64,000 nt of DNA from a bacterium (GCA_004299235.1 SCQL01000022.1:39443-103442), one strand, 5' to 3'. Positions 1 through 8,105 are shown, numbered from the stretch's first letter. Notes: generated by a model not told the origin, from the letters alone. A program made the numbers and translations.

Positions 1-141
1 GAGCACGCGGCCCTCGGCGGCGGCTTCGCGGACGAGCTCAGAGTCACCGATCCGGGCGTGATAGGAGGCGTCGTAGCCGAGGGCGCGCAGCCAGCGCGCG
101 AGCCGCCCGACGTTGCAGTCGGCGAGAAACCGGGGCTTCAC
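1..141 (-). CDS. Mut7-C RNase-domain protein, N-terminal fragment (runs off the window)
   Basis: Reading the minus strand from a GTG at 141-139 gives 47 codons without a stop, up to the window edge. The product begins VKPRFLADCNVGRLARWLR and continues ALGYDASY, matching the start of Mut7-C (PIN-like) domains: a hydrophobic strand ending in an Asp (residue 8), then a G-x-LARWLR-x-LGYD helix. Family members are presumed nucleases that use clustered acidic residues to bind metal; only the first Asp is visible. It is divergent from the cupin gene, with 24 bp between the start codons. The C-terminal part, including any zinc ribbon, lies outside. The family match rests on this motif alone. Confidence 0.7.
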   Translation of the reverse strand, partial: MKPRFLADCNVGRLARWLRALGYDASYHARIGDSELVREAAAEGRVL

Positions 142-152
142 CGCTGCCGTCC

Positions 153-158
153 TAGAAT
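153..158 (+). promoter_or_regulatory. -10 element TAGAAT of the cupin gene, leaderless type
   Basis: TAGAAT lies 7 nt before the ATG at 166, so transcription would begin at or next to the start codon. No Shine-Dalgarno is present. It supports the internal ATG as the true start. Confidence 0.55.
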
Positions 159-165
159 CGCTTCG

Positions 166-438
166 ATGGCCACCCTGGAACACATGATGACGCGGTTGAA
201 AGGGGAGGCGAGCGGCTGCTACTCGTGGTCGAACGGGCCGGGAGACCGCTATGGAGCCCACAGTCACGGGTACGAGAAGGTCCTCTACTGCGTCGACGGG
301 TCGATAACTTTCGTGCTCGAGGTCGAGGGCCGGCGGCTGGAGCTCAAGGCCGGGGATCGGCTGGTGCTGCCGGCCGCGACGGTGCATTCCGCGGTCGTCG
401 GGCCGGCCGGTTGCACATGCATCGAAGGCCGCCGTTAG
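166..438 (+). CDS. Small single-domain cupin protein
   Basis: This 90-residue protein is one conserved beta-barrel cupin. Motif 1 is visible as H32-x-H34-x2-E37 and motif 2 as P69...H74, the usual metal ligands. The reading frame is open further upstream, but the ATG at 166 is preceded at 7 nt by TAGAAT and matches the length of a minimal cupin, so I start here. The substrate cannot be read from the sequence; such proteins range from sugar isomerases to small-molecule sensors. It is followed after 33 bp by a zinc-ribbon protein on the same strand, which has its own promoter-like element. Confidence 0.75.
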   Translation: MATLEHMMTRLKGEASGCYSWSNGPGDRYGAHSHGYEKVLYCVDGSITFVLEVEGRRLELKAGDRLVLPAATVHSAVVGPAGCTCIEGRR

Positions 439-455
439 CCGCGATTGTCGCGGCG

Positions 456-461
456 TAATAT
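456..461 (+). promoter_or_regulatory. -10 element TAATAT before the zinc-ribbon gene
   Basis: TAATAT ends 10 nt before the ATG at 472. The alternative ATG at 460 lies inside this element, so the 472 start is preferred. Confidence 0.45.
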
Positions 462-471
462 GGGCTCCGCG

Positions 472-816
472 ATGAGCATCATCGAGTTCATCCGCGACCG
501 GGCACGCTTCTACAACTGCCCGGTGTGCGGGCGCAGTCTGAAGGGCTGCGATGTCGAGGTCCTCAGCCACGAGGAGGAGCGTTTCCACCTCCAGGTCACT
601 TGCGCCCAATGCCAGGTGACGTTCATCGTCGTGCTCGCCATCGCGGGCGCCGCGGTCGAGGAGACCGAGGACACGACGCCCGAGCCGGCGTCCGAGCCCG
701 CCGCGGCGGCCGAGCCGATCAGCATCGACGAGATCCTCGACCTTCACCTTTACCTCAAGAACTTCCAGGGCACTCTTCCCGAGCTCGTCCAGCAACCGGA
801 TCACAGCCGCGGCTGA
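472..816 (+). CDS. Zinc-ribbon-like protein of unknown function
   Basis: The 114-residue product has CPVC at residues 16-19 and CAQC at 44-47, plus C26, which looks like a four-cysteine zinc ribbon on two beta hairpins. A linker rich in Ala, Glu, Pro and Thr follows (about residues 62-88), then a short amphipathic helix (ISIDEILDLHLYLKNF) near the C terminus. This architecture suggests a small cytoplasmic adaptor or nucleic-acid-binding protein, but I do not recognise the family. The cysteine desulfurase starts 17 bp downstream, so the two may be co-transcribed. Confidence 0.65.
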   Translation: MSIIEFIRDRARFYNCPVCGRSLKGCDVEVLSHEEERFHLQVTCAQCQVTFIVVLAIAGAAVEETEDTTPEPASEPAAAAEPISIDEILDLHLYLKNFQGTLPELVQQPDHSRG

Positions 817-833
817 TCACCAGGAGCGCATTC

Positions 834-1949
834 GTGCGCGCGCCTGACCGGAGCCGGGTCTATCTCGACGACGCGGGTGCCGCGCCGGTCCTGCCGCAGG
901 TCGTCGAAGCCCTCCGCGGCCTGCCCGAAGGCAATCCCTCGAGCCCCCACACCGAAGGGCGCACCGCCCGCGCCGCCCTCGATCGCGCCCGCGACCTCGC
1001 CGCCCACGCGCTTGGAGCCCGGCGCACGGAGATCACCTTCACCTCGTCAGGCACCGAGGCGGTCAACCTCGCGCTGTTCGGCGCGGCACGCCGTCTGAGC
1101 AGGCACGGGGTGGTCGTGACCTGGGCGGCCGAGCACCAATCCGTCCTGGGCGCGGTTCGGCGGCTGCAATCGGAGGGTCACGCGGTGGAGATCGCCGGCG
1201 TCGACAATGCGGCCCGCGCCGGCGCCGACGCCATCCCGCCCGGCGCGGCGCTGGTCTCCATCGGGCTCGCGAACAACGAGGTGGGCACGATTCAGCCGGT
1301 CGCCGAGGTGATCGAGCGCGCGCACGACGTCGGCGCCCTCGTGCACGTCGATGCCTGCGCCGGGCCGCGATGGATTCCGATCCCCGGCGGCGCCGACCTG
1401 GTCTCCCTCAGCGGCCACAAGCTGGGGGCGGGCCGCGGCGGGATCCTGTTCGTCAGGGATGGCGTGCGGATCGACCCGCAGCTCTTCGGCGGCCCGCAGG
1501 AATGGGGTCGTCGCGCGGGCCGTGAGGATGTCGCCGCCGCGACCGCCGTCGCCACCGCGCTGTCGGTCTGCGTGCGCCAGCGAGAGGCGCGTGGGCGCTC
1601 GGCGGCGCACCAGAGCGCATCGCTGAGATCGCTGCTGGAGGAGATGGGGGGGACCCTCACGGGCGCCGGACCGCGACTGCCCAACTTCGCGTCGTGCGCC
1701 TTCGACGACCGCCGCGGTGAGGACCTGCTGCTCGCTCTCGACCTCGCCGGAGTCGCGGCTTCGAGCGGCTCCGCATGCGCTTCCGGATCGCTGGATCCGT
1801 CACACGTCCTGCTGGCGATGGGGCTCGACCTGAGACGGGCCCTCGGCAGCCTCCGCCTGACGACCGGCTACGCCACGACCGACGAGGAGGTCTCGCGCGC
1901 GCATACGATCATCTCGCCCGCGCTGACCCGCACGCCTGTCCGTGCCTAG
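834..1949 (+). CDS. Cysteine desulfurase (NifS/IscS-type, aminotransferase class V)
   Basis: This PLP enzyme releases sulfur from L-cysteine as an enzyme-bound persulfide. The 371-residue length fits the family. Visible are the N-terminal YLDDAGAAP strand, the TSSGTEAVNLAL segment, the HVDACAGP strand, the PLP lysine in SLSGHKLGAGRGG (K196) and the catalytic cysteine loop SSGSACASGS (C315). The GTG start at 834 has AGGAG 7 nt upstream and gives the expected N terminus; the frame extends upstream but without homology. Its stop overlaps the GTG of the XdhC gene, so the likely job is sulfuration of the molybdenum cofactor or a carrier rather than general Fe-S assembly. That role is inferred from context. 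Confidence 0.9.
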   Translation: MRAPDRSRVYLDDAGAAPVLPQVVEALRGLPEGNPSSPHTEGRTARAALDRARDLAAHALGARRTEITFTSSGTEAVNLALFGAARRLSRHGVVVTWAAEHQSVLGAVRRLQSEGHAVEIAGVDNAARAGADAIPPGAALVSIGLANNEVGTIQPVAEVIERAHDVGALVHVDACAGPRWIPIPGGADLVSLSGHKLGAGRGGILFVRDGVRIDPQLFGGPQEWGRRAGREDVAAATAVATALSVCVRQREARGRSAAHQSASLRSLLEEMGGTLTGAGPRLPNFASCAFDDRRGEDLLLALDLAGVAASSGSACASGSLDPSHVLLAMGLDLRRALGSLRLTTGYATTDEEVSRAHTIISPALTRTPVRA

Positions 1950-2724
1950 CGATCCCGCCGGGTCGGGCCGGCCCTTGACCGCGGAACAGGAGCTCGCTCA
2001 ACGCGTGTCCCGCGGCGAGGAGGTCGTGCTCGCCACGGTCATCAGGGTGGATGGCGAACCGCCCTCCCAAGCCGGCGCCAAGCTGCTCCTGTCGCGAACC
2101 GCCATGCTCGCGGGCACGCTCGGCTGCAGCGAGTTCGACGGCGCCGCCCTCGCCGACTCAGAGCGGATAGCCGAGTCGGGAGCGCCTCAGCTTCGCACCT
2201 ACCGCCACGACCTCGGCAGCATCGAGGTCTACCTCGAGCCGTACGCGCCCGCGCCGACCCTGCTGGTTTTCGCGGCGACTCCAGTCGCCCGGTCGCTGCT
2301 GCGGTGGGCGCCCGAGGTCGGGTTCCGGACCCTGCTGGTCGAAACGCGGCCGGAGCGGCTGAAGGACGCCGGCTGGCCGGCGGCGGTCGGAGCGCTGACC
2401 GATCTTCCCGCCGGCCTCGGGCCGGAGCTCTACATCGTGCACACCGACCACGACGCGGAAGACCTGGCGCAGGCGCTGGCAACCGTGCTGCCGAAGCAGC
2501 CCCGATTCATCGGCCTGGTCGGGAGCCGGCGGCACACCGGCCATCATCTCGAGGCGCTGCGGGCGAAGGGCGTGCCCGAAGAGGTCATCGCCCGCATCCA
2601 GAGCCCCGTCGGCCTCGACCTCGGCGGCATCACCCCAGGCGAGATCGCGCTCTCCATCCTGGCCGGCCTGGTCGCGATCAGAAGACATGGCCGTGGCGGC
2701 TGGAAACAGGGCGCCCCAGCCTGA
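1942..2724 (+). CDS. XdhC/CoxI family molybdenum-cofactor maturation protein
   Basis: XdhC proteins bind molybdenum cofactor, receive it in sulfurated form and insert it into xanthine-dehydrogenase-type enzymes. The 260-residue product has the N-terminal XdhC/CoxI domain (VVLATVIRVDGEPPSQAGAK, then GTLGC) and a C-terminal Rossmann-like XdhC domain (LLVFAATPVARSLL; FIGLVGSRRH; GLDLGGITPGEIALSI). The GTG start overlaps the stop of the cysteine desulfurase by 8 nt, indicating translational coupling. In Rhodobacter capsulatus a NifS-like protein sulfurates the cofactor on XdhC, which makes this pairing meaningful. No molybdenum hydroxylase gene is in the window, so its client enzyme is unknown. 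Confidence 0.85.
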   Translation: MPSDPAGSGRPLTAEQELAQRVSRGEEVVLATVIRVDGEPPSQAGAKLLLSRTAMLAGTLGCSEFDGAALADSERIAESGAPQLRTYRHDLGSIEVYLEPYAPAPTLLVFAATPVARSLLRWAPEVGFRTLLVETRPERLKDAGWPAAVGALTDLPAGLGPELYIVHTDHDAEDLAQALATVLPKQPRFIGLVGSRRHTGHHLEALRAKGVPEEVIARIQSPVGLDLGGITPGEIALSILAGLVAIRRHGRGGWKQGAPA

Positions 2725-2833
2725 CTTCGCCCGCCGGCACGCCGCCGCCTGAGCCCGCCGAGTCTGGGTCGCCGGCCCCGTCGCGGCGCCCGACGATCGG
2801 TTAATTCGGACTGGGTTCGAGCGGTGCGAACGG

Positions 2834-2839
2834 CATAAT
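2834..2839 (+). promoter_or_regulatory. -10 element CATAAT of the Ser/Thr kinase gene
   Basis: CATAAT lies 8 nt before the GTG at 2848; there is no Shine-Dalgarno, so the transcript is probably leaderless. Confidence 0.45.
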
Positions 2840-2847
2840 CAGGCTCC

Positions 2848-4629
2848 GTGTCGATCGCGCCCGGAACCAAGCTCGGCCAGTACGAGGTCCAGGACTTCAT
2901 CGGCCAGGGGGCCATGGGCCTGGTCTACCGCGCCTATCACCCGCAGCTGGAGCGCACCGGCGCGGTCAAGGTGCTGCAGTCGATCGCACCGGATCCGGAC
3001 ACGACCGCCCGCTTCCGCCACGAGGCGCAGGCGATCGCCCAGATGCGCCACCCCAACATCCTGAATGTCTACGACTTCGGCGAGTACCAGGGAATGCCGT
3101 ACATGATCGTGGAGTACGTCCCCGGCGGCAGCCTCGCGAACCGCCTGAGCCAGGGGCTGCTGGATCAGCCCGCGGCGCTGCGATACCTGCGCGGGATCGC
3201 CTCCGGCCTCGATTACGCGCATGGGCTCGGCGTCGTCCACCGCGACGTCAAGCCCGCCAACGTCTTGCTGGAGACGGACGACACCCCGGTGCTCGCCGAT
3301 TTCGGCCTCGCCAAGCTGATGCAGGGCTCCTCCCTGAAGTCGATCTCCGGCGTCACCACCGGCACGCCGGCCTACATGAGCCCGGAGCAGGTGACGGGCA
3401 GCCAGGTCGGTCCGCCCGCGGATCGCTACTCCCTGGCCACCATCGCCTACGAGATGCTGACGGGAGTCATTCCCTTCGATGGCGAAGGCGTGCTCGAGCT
3501 CCTGTACGCGCAGGTGCACCGCGAGCCGCCGCTTCCCAGCGCGCGCAACGCGCGTTTGGGCCCTCGCCTCGATGCGGTCGTGATGCGCGGGCTGGCGAAG
3601 GACCCCAATGCGCGGTGGGGGAGCTGCACGGCCTTCGTCGACGCCCTCGCCGCCGCGCTCGCGCAGGCCGCCCCGGCAGCCGTCGAGCAGACGGTGGCGA
3701 TGGCGCCGGCGGTGGCCTCCACCATGCCGCTCGCCGCCCTGGCGGCCGCTGCCGAGGTTCCACCCGCGCCCCGAGCCGCCCCCAGTCCGAGCGCCACGGT
3801 GGCGGTGGCGTACCCGGCGCCGGCGACCGCGGCGGCGAAGCCGAAATCGCGCAGGGGATGGTTCGCCCTCGCCGCCGCGGCGGTCATCGTGCTGCTGCTG
3901 CTCCTCGCCATCGGCGTCAACGCGGCGGCGCACCCCCAACCGACGCTCTCCCTGTCGGCGACGACGGTTCGCGCCGGCGGCACGGTGACGGTGAGCGCCG
4001 CCCATGTGCCGGCCGGCCAATCAGGTGAGATCCAGCTGCTGAGCACGATCCACCTCTTTCCCTTCGTGGCCGGCTCCAGCGGCAACGTCAGCGTCCCGAT
4101 CACGGTGCCGCGCGACATCGGCATCGGCGATCACACGGTGCGGATCTGCTGGGCCTCCCAGTGCCACGCGTCGGCGACCCTGCACGTGATCGAACCCCTG
4201 GCCCTCCGGACTCCGACCGCCGGCGCGACCCCGACGGCGACCCCGAGCCCGGGCGCCGGCCCAAGCCCCAGCCCAGGGGTGAGCGCGCCTCCGACCGCCA
4301 CCACCGGCGCCAGCCCCAAGCCGGCTTCCAGCCCGAAAGCCAGTCCGACCCCGCCGCCGCCGCCCGCGCCGTCGATCACACTTTCAGCCTCAAGCGTCAA
4401 GGTCGGCGGTTCAATCACCGTCTACGGCTTCCACTTTGGACCGGGCCAGACCGCGACCATCAGCTTGATTCAGGCGACATCAACGACCGTCGGGACAGCT
4501 CCGGTCAAATCAGACGGCTCGTTCACCGCACCCGTGACGATATTGGCGGCGGTGCCCGGACCGGCGACGATTCGTGCCTGCACCAGCAGCGGATGCGCAA
4601 GCCAGGCGGTTACGGTCACGCTGACCTAG
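2848..4629 (+). CDS. Membrane Ser/Thr protein kinase with two extracellular Ig-like domains
   Basis: The 593-residue protein starts with a complete Hanks-type kinase domain: glycine loop IGQGAMGLVYRA (19-29), catalytic K41, HRDVKPANVLL (D133), DFGLAK (151-156) and GTPAYMSPEQ. A Pro/Ala-rich juxtamembrane linker leads to one membrane helix at about 337-358. The outside part has two similar beta-sandwich repeats joined by a long Pro/Ser/Thr linker; each repeat ends in a Cys-x4-Cys-type pair (CWASQC and CTSSGC). PASTA domains, the usual ectodomains of such kinases, are absent. Substrates and ligand are unknown. The 3' end is 6 bp from the convergent lysA stop. Confidence 0.9.
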   Translation: MSIAPGTKLGQYEVQDFIGQGAMGLVYRAYHPQLERTGAVKVLQSIAPDPDTTARFRHEAQAIAQMRHPNILNVYDFGEYQGMPYMIVEYVPGGSLANRLSQGLLDQPAALRYLRGIASGLDYAHGLGVVHRDVKPANVLLETDDTPVLADFGLAKLMQGSSLKSISGVTTGTPAYMSPEQVTGSQVGPPADRYSLATIAYEMLTGVIPFDGEGVLELLYAQVHREPPLPSARNARLGPRLDAVVMRGLAKDPNARWGSCTAFVDALAAALAQAAPAAVEQTVAMAPAVASTMPLAALAAAAEVPPAPRAAPSPSATVAVAYPAPATAAAKPKSRRGWFALAAAAVIVLLLLLAIGVNAAAHPQPTLSLSATTVRAGGTVTVSAAHVPAGQSGEIQLLSTIHLFPFVAGSSGNVSVPITVPRDIGIGDHTVRICWASQCHASATLHVIEPLALRTPTAGATPTATPSPGAGPSPSPGVSAPPTATTGASPKPASSPKASPTPPPPPAPSITLSASSVKVGGSITVYGFHFGPGQTATISLIQATSTTVGTAPVKSDGSFTAPVTILAAVPGPATIRACTSSGCASQAVTVTLT

Positions 4630-4635
4630 GGCGCT

Positions 4636-5907
4636 TTAGAAGACCTCGGCCGCGACCAGGTCGTCCAGGGTTTCGCGCCGCCGCATGACGCGCGCCTCGC
4701 CGTCCTTCAGCATCAGCACCTCGGGCCGCGGCATGCCGTTGTAATTGCTCGCCATCGCCAGGCAGTAGGCGCCGGCGGCGGGGAGGCAGATGACGTCCCC
4801 CGGCTTGAGCTCCGGCATCTCGACGTCGGTGATGAGGATGTCCGTCGACTCGCAGTACTTGCCGGCGATCGTCACCCTGCCGTCCGGTGAGCGATCCGGG
4901 TCGGATGCGAGGTAGGCCTCGTAGCGCGCGCCGTAGAGCTTGGGCCGGATGTTGTCGCCCATGCCGCCGTCGACGGCGACGTAGCGGCGGACGCCGGGGA
5001 TGTCCTTGATCGAGCCGACCGTGTACAGCGCCAGGCCGGCCGGGCCGGCGATCGAGCGGCCGGGCTCGACCACCAGCTGCGGCACCTTCAGACCGCGGCG
5101 GGCGCAGCCGGCGTCGAGCGCGTGCCGGATGGTTTCGACGAAATGGCGAGGGGTCGGCGGATCGTCGTTGCGCGTGTAGGCGATGCCGAGCCCGCCGCCG
5201 GCGCCGAGCTTGCGCGGCTCGAAGCGCAGGTCGTCGCGAAGCTGAACCAGGAGGTCGAGCATGATCCGCATCGCGTCCTCGTAGGCGCCGAGGGCGAAGA
5301 TCTGCGAGCCGATGTGGGAGTGAAGTCCGACCAGCTCCAGGCGCGGATGCCGCAGCGCCTTCTCCACCGCCTGCCGCGCCGCGCCCGACTCGATCGAAAA
5401 CCCAAACTTCGAATCGAGCTGCCCCGTCGCGATGTGATCGTGGGTGTCGGGCTTGACGCCGGGCGAGAGGCGCAGCATGACGGGCGTCCGCCTGCCCTCG
5501 GGCACGATCTCGCGCAGCAGCTCGAACTCGTGCTCGCCGTCGATGACGATCGTGGCGCCGGCAAGGAGCGCCGCGTCCAGGTCCTCGCGACTCTTGTTGT
5601 TGCCCAGGAAGTGGATGCGATCGCCGGGGAAACCGGATTTCAGCGCCAGGTGCAGCTCGCCCGCCGAGACGACGTCCAGCCCCAGACCCTCCTCGGCCAC
5701 GATGCGCAGGAATTGGGGCGAGGCGAAGGCCTTGGCGGAATACAGAACCTGGCCGCCGAAGCCCATCGCCGCGACATACTCGGCGGCTCGTTGGCGCACG
5801 GTCGCTTCGTCGTAGACGTATAGCGGCGTGCCGTGCTTGCGGGCCAGCTCGACGAGGTCGCAGCCGCCCACCTCCATCCGGCCGGCGGCATTGACCCGGT
5901 ATGTCAC
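4636..5907 (-). CDS. lysA: Diaminopimelate decarboxylase
   Basis: LysA is a fold-type III PLP enzyme that decarboxylates meso-diaminopimelate to L-lysine, the last step of lysine synthesis. The 423-residue protein has the PLP lysine in YSAKAFASPQF (K59), the HIGSQI and GGGLGI strands, EPGRSI, and the C-terminal CESTDIL cysteine and Y-N-G-M-PRP segment. I start at the GTG at 5907: a -10 like TAACTT sits 10 nt upstream, whereas the longer alternative TTG at 5919 would overlap that element. The presence of lysA shows that the cell makes DAP; MurE in this window has a non-DAP specificity motif, so lysine may feed the cell wall. Confidence 0.93.
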   Translation of the reverse strand: MTYRVNAAGRMEVGGCDLVELARKHGTPLYVYDEATVRQRAAEYVAAMGFGGQVLYSAKAFASPQFLRIVAEEGLGLDVVSAGELHLALKSGFPGDRIHFLGNNKSREDLDAALLAGATIVIDGEHEFELLREIVPEGRRTPVMLRLSPGVKPDTHDHIATGQLDSKFGFSIESGAARQAVEKALRHPRLELVGLHSHIGSQIFALGAYEDAMRIMLDLLVQLRDDLRFEPRKLGAGGGLGIAYTRNDDPPTPRHFVETIRHALDAGCARRGLKVPQLVVEPGRSIAGPAGLALYTVGSIKDIPGVRRYVAVDGGMGDNIRPKLYGARYEAYLASDPDRSPDGRVTIAGKYCESTDILITDVEMPELKPGDVICLPAAGAYCLAMASNYNGMPRPEVLMLKDGEARVMRRRETLDDLVAAEVF

Positions 5908-5917
5908 CGGGAAGAGC

Positions 5918-5923
5918 AAGTTA
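5918..5923 (-). promoter_or_regulatory. -10 element TAACTT of lysA
   Basis: Read on the minus strand, TAACTT is followed by 10 nt and the GTG at 5907. It lies only 5 bp from the end of the upstream FmdB-type gene. Confidence 0.35.
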
Positions 5924-5928
5924 GGTCG

Positions 5929-6177
5929 TCAGTTCGGGCCGGAGCCGCACGAGCCGCACGAGCCTCCGCAGCAGCCGCCGCCGCCACCCTCCCCGCTCCC
6001 GAAATCGAGGGCCGAGGACGGGTCGCCGGCGCCGGCGAAGGCAAAGCTCGAAACCAGCACCCTGGTCTTCGTCGACTCGCAGGCCGGGCACACTTGAGCA
6101 GTGTCCCGCTCCGCGAACCTGGTCAGGACGTCGAAGGTTTCAGAGCAGCTCTCGCACCGATACTCGTAGATGGGCAT
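5929..6177 (-). CDS. FmdB-type zinc-ribbon protein with Gly/Cys-rich tail
   Basis: The 82-residue protein opens with the FmdB signature MPIYEYRCESCSETFDV and has the second pair in CPACES, forming a CxxC...CxxC zinc ribbon. After a 35-residue spacer it ends in a low-complexity tail of glycines with four cysteines (GGGGGCCGGSCGSCGSG), as in many putative regulatory FmdB proteins. Its role is not established; family members are thought to be regulators. The start ATG lies 3 bp from the annotated ATG of the divergent rsmG, and its likely -10 (TAGAAT, 6193-6188) lies inside the rsmG reading frame. It is upstream of lysA on the same strand. Confidence 0.85.
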   Translation of the reverse strand: MPIYEYRCESCSETFDVLTRFAERDTAQVCPACESTKTRVLVSSFAFAGAGDPSSALDFGSGEGGGGGCCGGSCGSCGSGPN

Positions 6178-6180
6178 CTC

Positions 6181-6798
6181 ATGAACGATTCTAAGCTGGT
6201 TGAGCTCGCGCGCATGATCTCGGAGTGGCCCGGGCTCGTCGCCCGGCCGGACATGGATCTGGTGGCGGATTCGCTCGCGCTGCTCGAGCACCTCGACACC
6301 GCGCGCACCCTGGTGGACGTGGGCTCCGGCGCCGGGCTGCCCGGCCTGCCGCTCAAGATCGAGCAGCCGGAGTTGAGCGTGACCTTGATCGAAGCCGATC
6401 AGGACAAGGCGGCGTTCCTGGTGCACGCGTGCGCCGCGCTGGGGTTGAAGGGAGTGGAGGTCGTGGCCAGGCGGGCCGAGGAGGTGGGGCACGACCCGAA
6501 GTTCCGCGAGGCGTTCGACGTCGCGGTGGCGCGCGCGCTGGCGCCGATGCCCGTGCTGGCCGAGCTGTGCCTGCCCCTGGTTCGGGTCGGCGGCCGGCTG
6601 CTGGCCATGAAGACCAGGGGCGAGGACCTGGCGCCCGCGCGACATGCTATCCAGACGATGGGCGGAGAGCTGCTCGCCGTCCTGCCGGCGCCTTCCGCCG
6701 CCCGAGAGTCCGGAACCGTCGTCGTCGTCGACAAGCTCCGCCCGACGCCGCCCGCCTACCCTCGCCGCCCGGGCGTGCCCGCCCGCAAGCCGCTGTAA
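6181..6798 (+). CDS. rsmG: 16S rRNA (guanine-527-N7) methyltransferase
   Basis: RsmG (GidB) methylates N7 of G527 in 16S rRNA using S-adenosylmethionine. The product shows the SAM site VDVGSGAGLPGLPLKI, the FDVAVARAL strand and a C-terminal YPRRPGVPARKPL, all typical. From the ATG at 6181 it has 205 residues, about 25-30 short at the N terminus. The frame stays open upstream to a TTG at 6094, and the extra codons (EGFRAALAPILV...) resemble the missing helix of long RsmG proteins. The true gene may therefore start at 6094 and overlap the FmdB gene head to head. Loss of RsmG gives low-level streptomycin resistance in other bacteria. Confidence 0.9.
   Translation: MNDSKLVELARMISEWPGLVARPDMDLVADSLALLEHLDTARTLVDVGSGAGLPGLPLKIEQPELSVTLIEADQDKAAFLVHACAALGLKGVEVVARRAEEVGHDPKFREAFDVAVARALAPMPVLAELCLPLVRVGGRLLAMKTRGEDLAPARHAIQTMGGELLAVLPAPSAARESGTVVVVDKLRPTPPAYPRRPGVPARKPL
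6188..6193 (-). promoter_or_regulatory. -10 element TAGAAT of the FmdB-type gene
   Basis: On the minus strand TAGAAT precedes the ATG at 6177 by 10 nt. It lies within codons 3-5 of rsmG. Confidence 0.45.
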
Positions 6799-6857
6799 GG
6801 ACGCCAACGGCGCGGGCCCCGACGACCCGCGCCGCGTTTCGTGGAGGACGAGGACTT

Positions 6858-7943
6858 CTAACTGAGGACGGGCTGGCCCCCGGCCTTGATGAGCTTCAGG
6901 TTCGCCAGCGCCAGGTCCTGGACTGCTTTCGGCAGCGGCGCGTACTGCAGGTCCGTACCCTCCGCCTGCCCGTCGGTGACGAGCCACTTGAAGAGGTATG
7001 CGACCGCCTTGCCCTTGCCCGCGTCGCTGTACGACGTGTGCAGGATGACCCAGCTGAACCCGGCGATCGGGTAGGTCGTGTCACCCGGCTCGTTGGTGAT
7101 GGAGAAGTTGGTCGGGCTCACGGTGTCGTTCTGCCCCGCCGCGGCGGTCGCTCCGTCCACGCTGGCCTGGACGAACTTGCCGTTGGCGTTCTTCAGTGAC
7201 GCCTGGTGCATGCCGGTCTGGACCACGTATGCCAGCTCGACGTAACCGATGGCCCCATCGGTCTGCGAAACCGCCTGGGCCACGCCCTGGTTGCCGCTGC
7301 CGCCGATACCGGCCGGCCACTTGACCGACTTCGCGTTGCCCACCTGGGACTTCCATTCGTCGGAGACCTTGCTCAGGTAGTCGGTGTAGATGAACGTGGT
7401 GCCGCTGCCGTCGGAACGGTGGACGACGGTGATCGCCCTGGCCGGCAGGGTCACGCCCGGGTTGAGCGCGGCGAGCGCTGGGTCGTTCCACCTGGTGATG
7501 TGCCCGAGATAGATGTTCGCGAGGGTCGGACCGTCGAGCCGCAGCTTGGCGACGCCGTTCAGGTTGTAAGCGATCGCGATCACGCCCAGAGTGGTCGGGA
7601 CCTGGACCAACGTGTCCGGGCCGCCGGCCGACGTGATGTCGGCGGACCCCATCGGCACGTCACTCGCGCCGAAGTCGACGGTCTGCTTGATGAATTGCTG
7701 GATGCCGGCGCCCGATCCCACCGGCTGGTAGTTGACGGTGACCTGCGGGTACTTCGCCGAGTAATCGAAAAATGCCTTCTGATAAAACGGCGCGGGGAAC
7801 GTCGCCCCGGCACCGGTGAGCGCGCCACTGCCGACGTCGGCCGTCGACGATCCGCCCGTGCCGGATCCACCACACGCGGTCCCCACCATGGCGGCTGCCG
7901 CACCCGCCAGCAGCAACCGCATGATCGGTTTGACTCGAAACAT
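6858..7943 (-). CDS. pstS: Phosphate ABC transporter substrate-binding lipoprotein
   Basis: PstS captures inorganic phosphate outside the membrane and passes it to PstCAB. The 361-residue precursor has a lipoprotein signal (RLLLAGAAAAMVGTAC, lipid-modified C24), then the conserved GAGATFPAPFYQKAF start of the mature protein, the phosphate-binding QPVGSGAGIQQF loop, DFGASDVPM and the HRSDGSGTTFIYTDYLS loop. The ATG at 7943 is preceded by a strong AGGAGG with 6-7 nt spacing, unlike the leaderless genes around it; a GTG further upstream is less likely. It is divergent from phoR, and a PHO-box-like block lies in the shared intergenic region, so phosphate-controlled transcription is expected. Confidence 0.95.
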   Translation of the reverse strand: MFRVKPIMRLLLAGAAAAMVGTACGGSGTGGSSTADVGSGALTGAGATFPAPFYQKAFFDYSAKYPQVTVNYQPVGSGAGIQQFIKQTVDFGASDVPMGSADITSAGGPDTLVQVPTTLGVIAIAYNLNGVAKLRLDGPTLANIYLGHITRWNDPALAALNPGVTLPARAITVVHRSDGSGTTFIYTDYLSKVSDEWKSQVGNAKSVKWPAGIGGSGNQGVAQAVSQTDGAIGYVELAYVVQTGMHQASLKNANGKFVQASVDGATAAAGQNDTVSPTNFSITNEPGDTTYPIAGFSWVILHTSYSDAGKGKAVAYLFKWLVTDGQAEGTDLQYAPLPKAVQDLALANLKLIKAGGQPVLS

Positions 7944-7997
7944 GAATTCCCTCCTGATGAATCGGACCACCTACGCACATCCAGGGTATGGACGGCC

Positions 7998-8026
7998 GTT
8001 TAAGTGGGGGTTAACCGTGCCTTAAG
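7998..8026 (-). promoter_or_regulatory. PHO-box-like operator, three 7-mers at 11-bp spacing
   Basis: On the minus strand (the pstS direction) the block reads CTTAAGG, four bases, GTTAACC, four bases, CTTAAAC. The TTAA cores are exactly 11 bp apart (8000, 8011 and 8022 on the plus strand). Two or three direct repeats with a 7+4 layout are the hallmark of PhoB binding sites. It lies between pstS and phoR and could serve both. Confidence 0.7.
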
Positions 8027-8105
8027 CCCCTGTGCCGCCGCCGCCGGTCGCGGCCGGCGCATTGCAAGCATGCGCATCCAGGACCCACTCGAACAGAGGC
8101 GCTCA

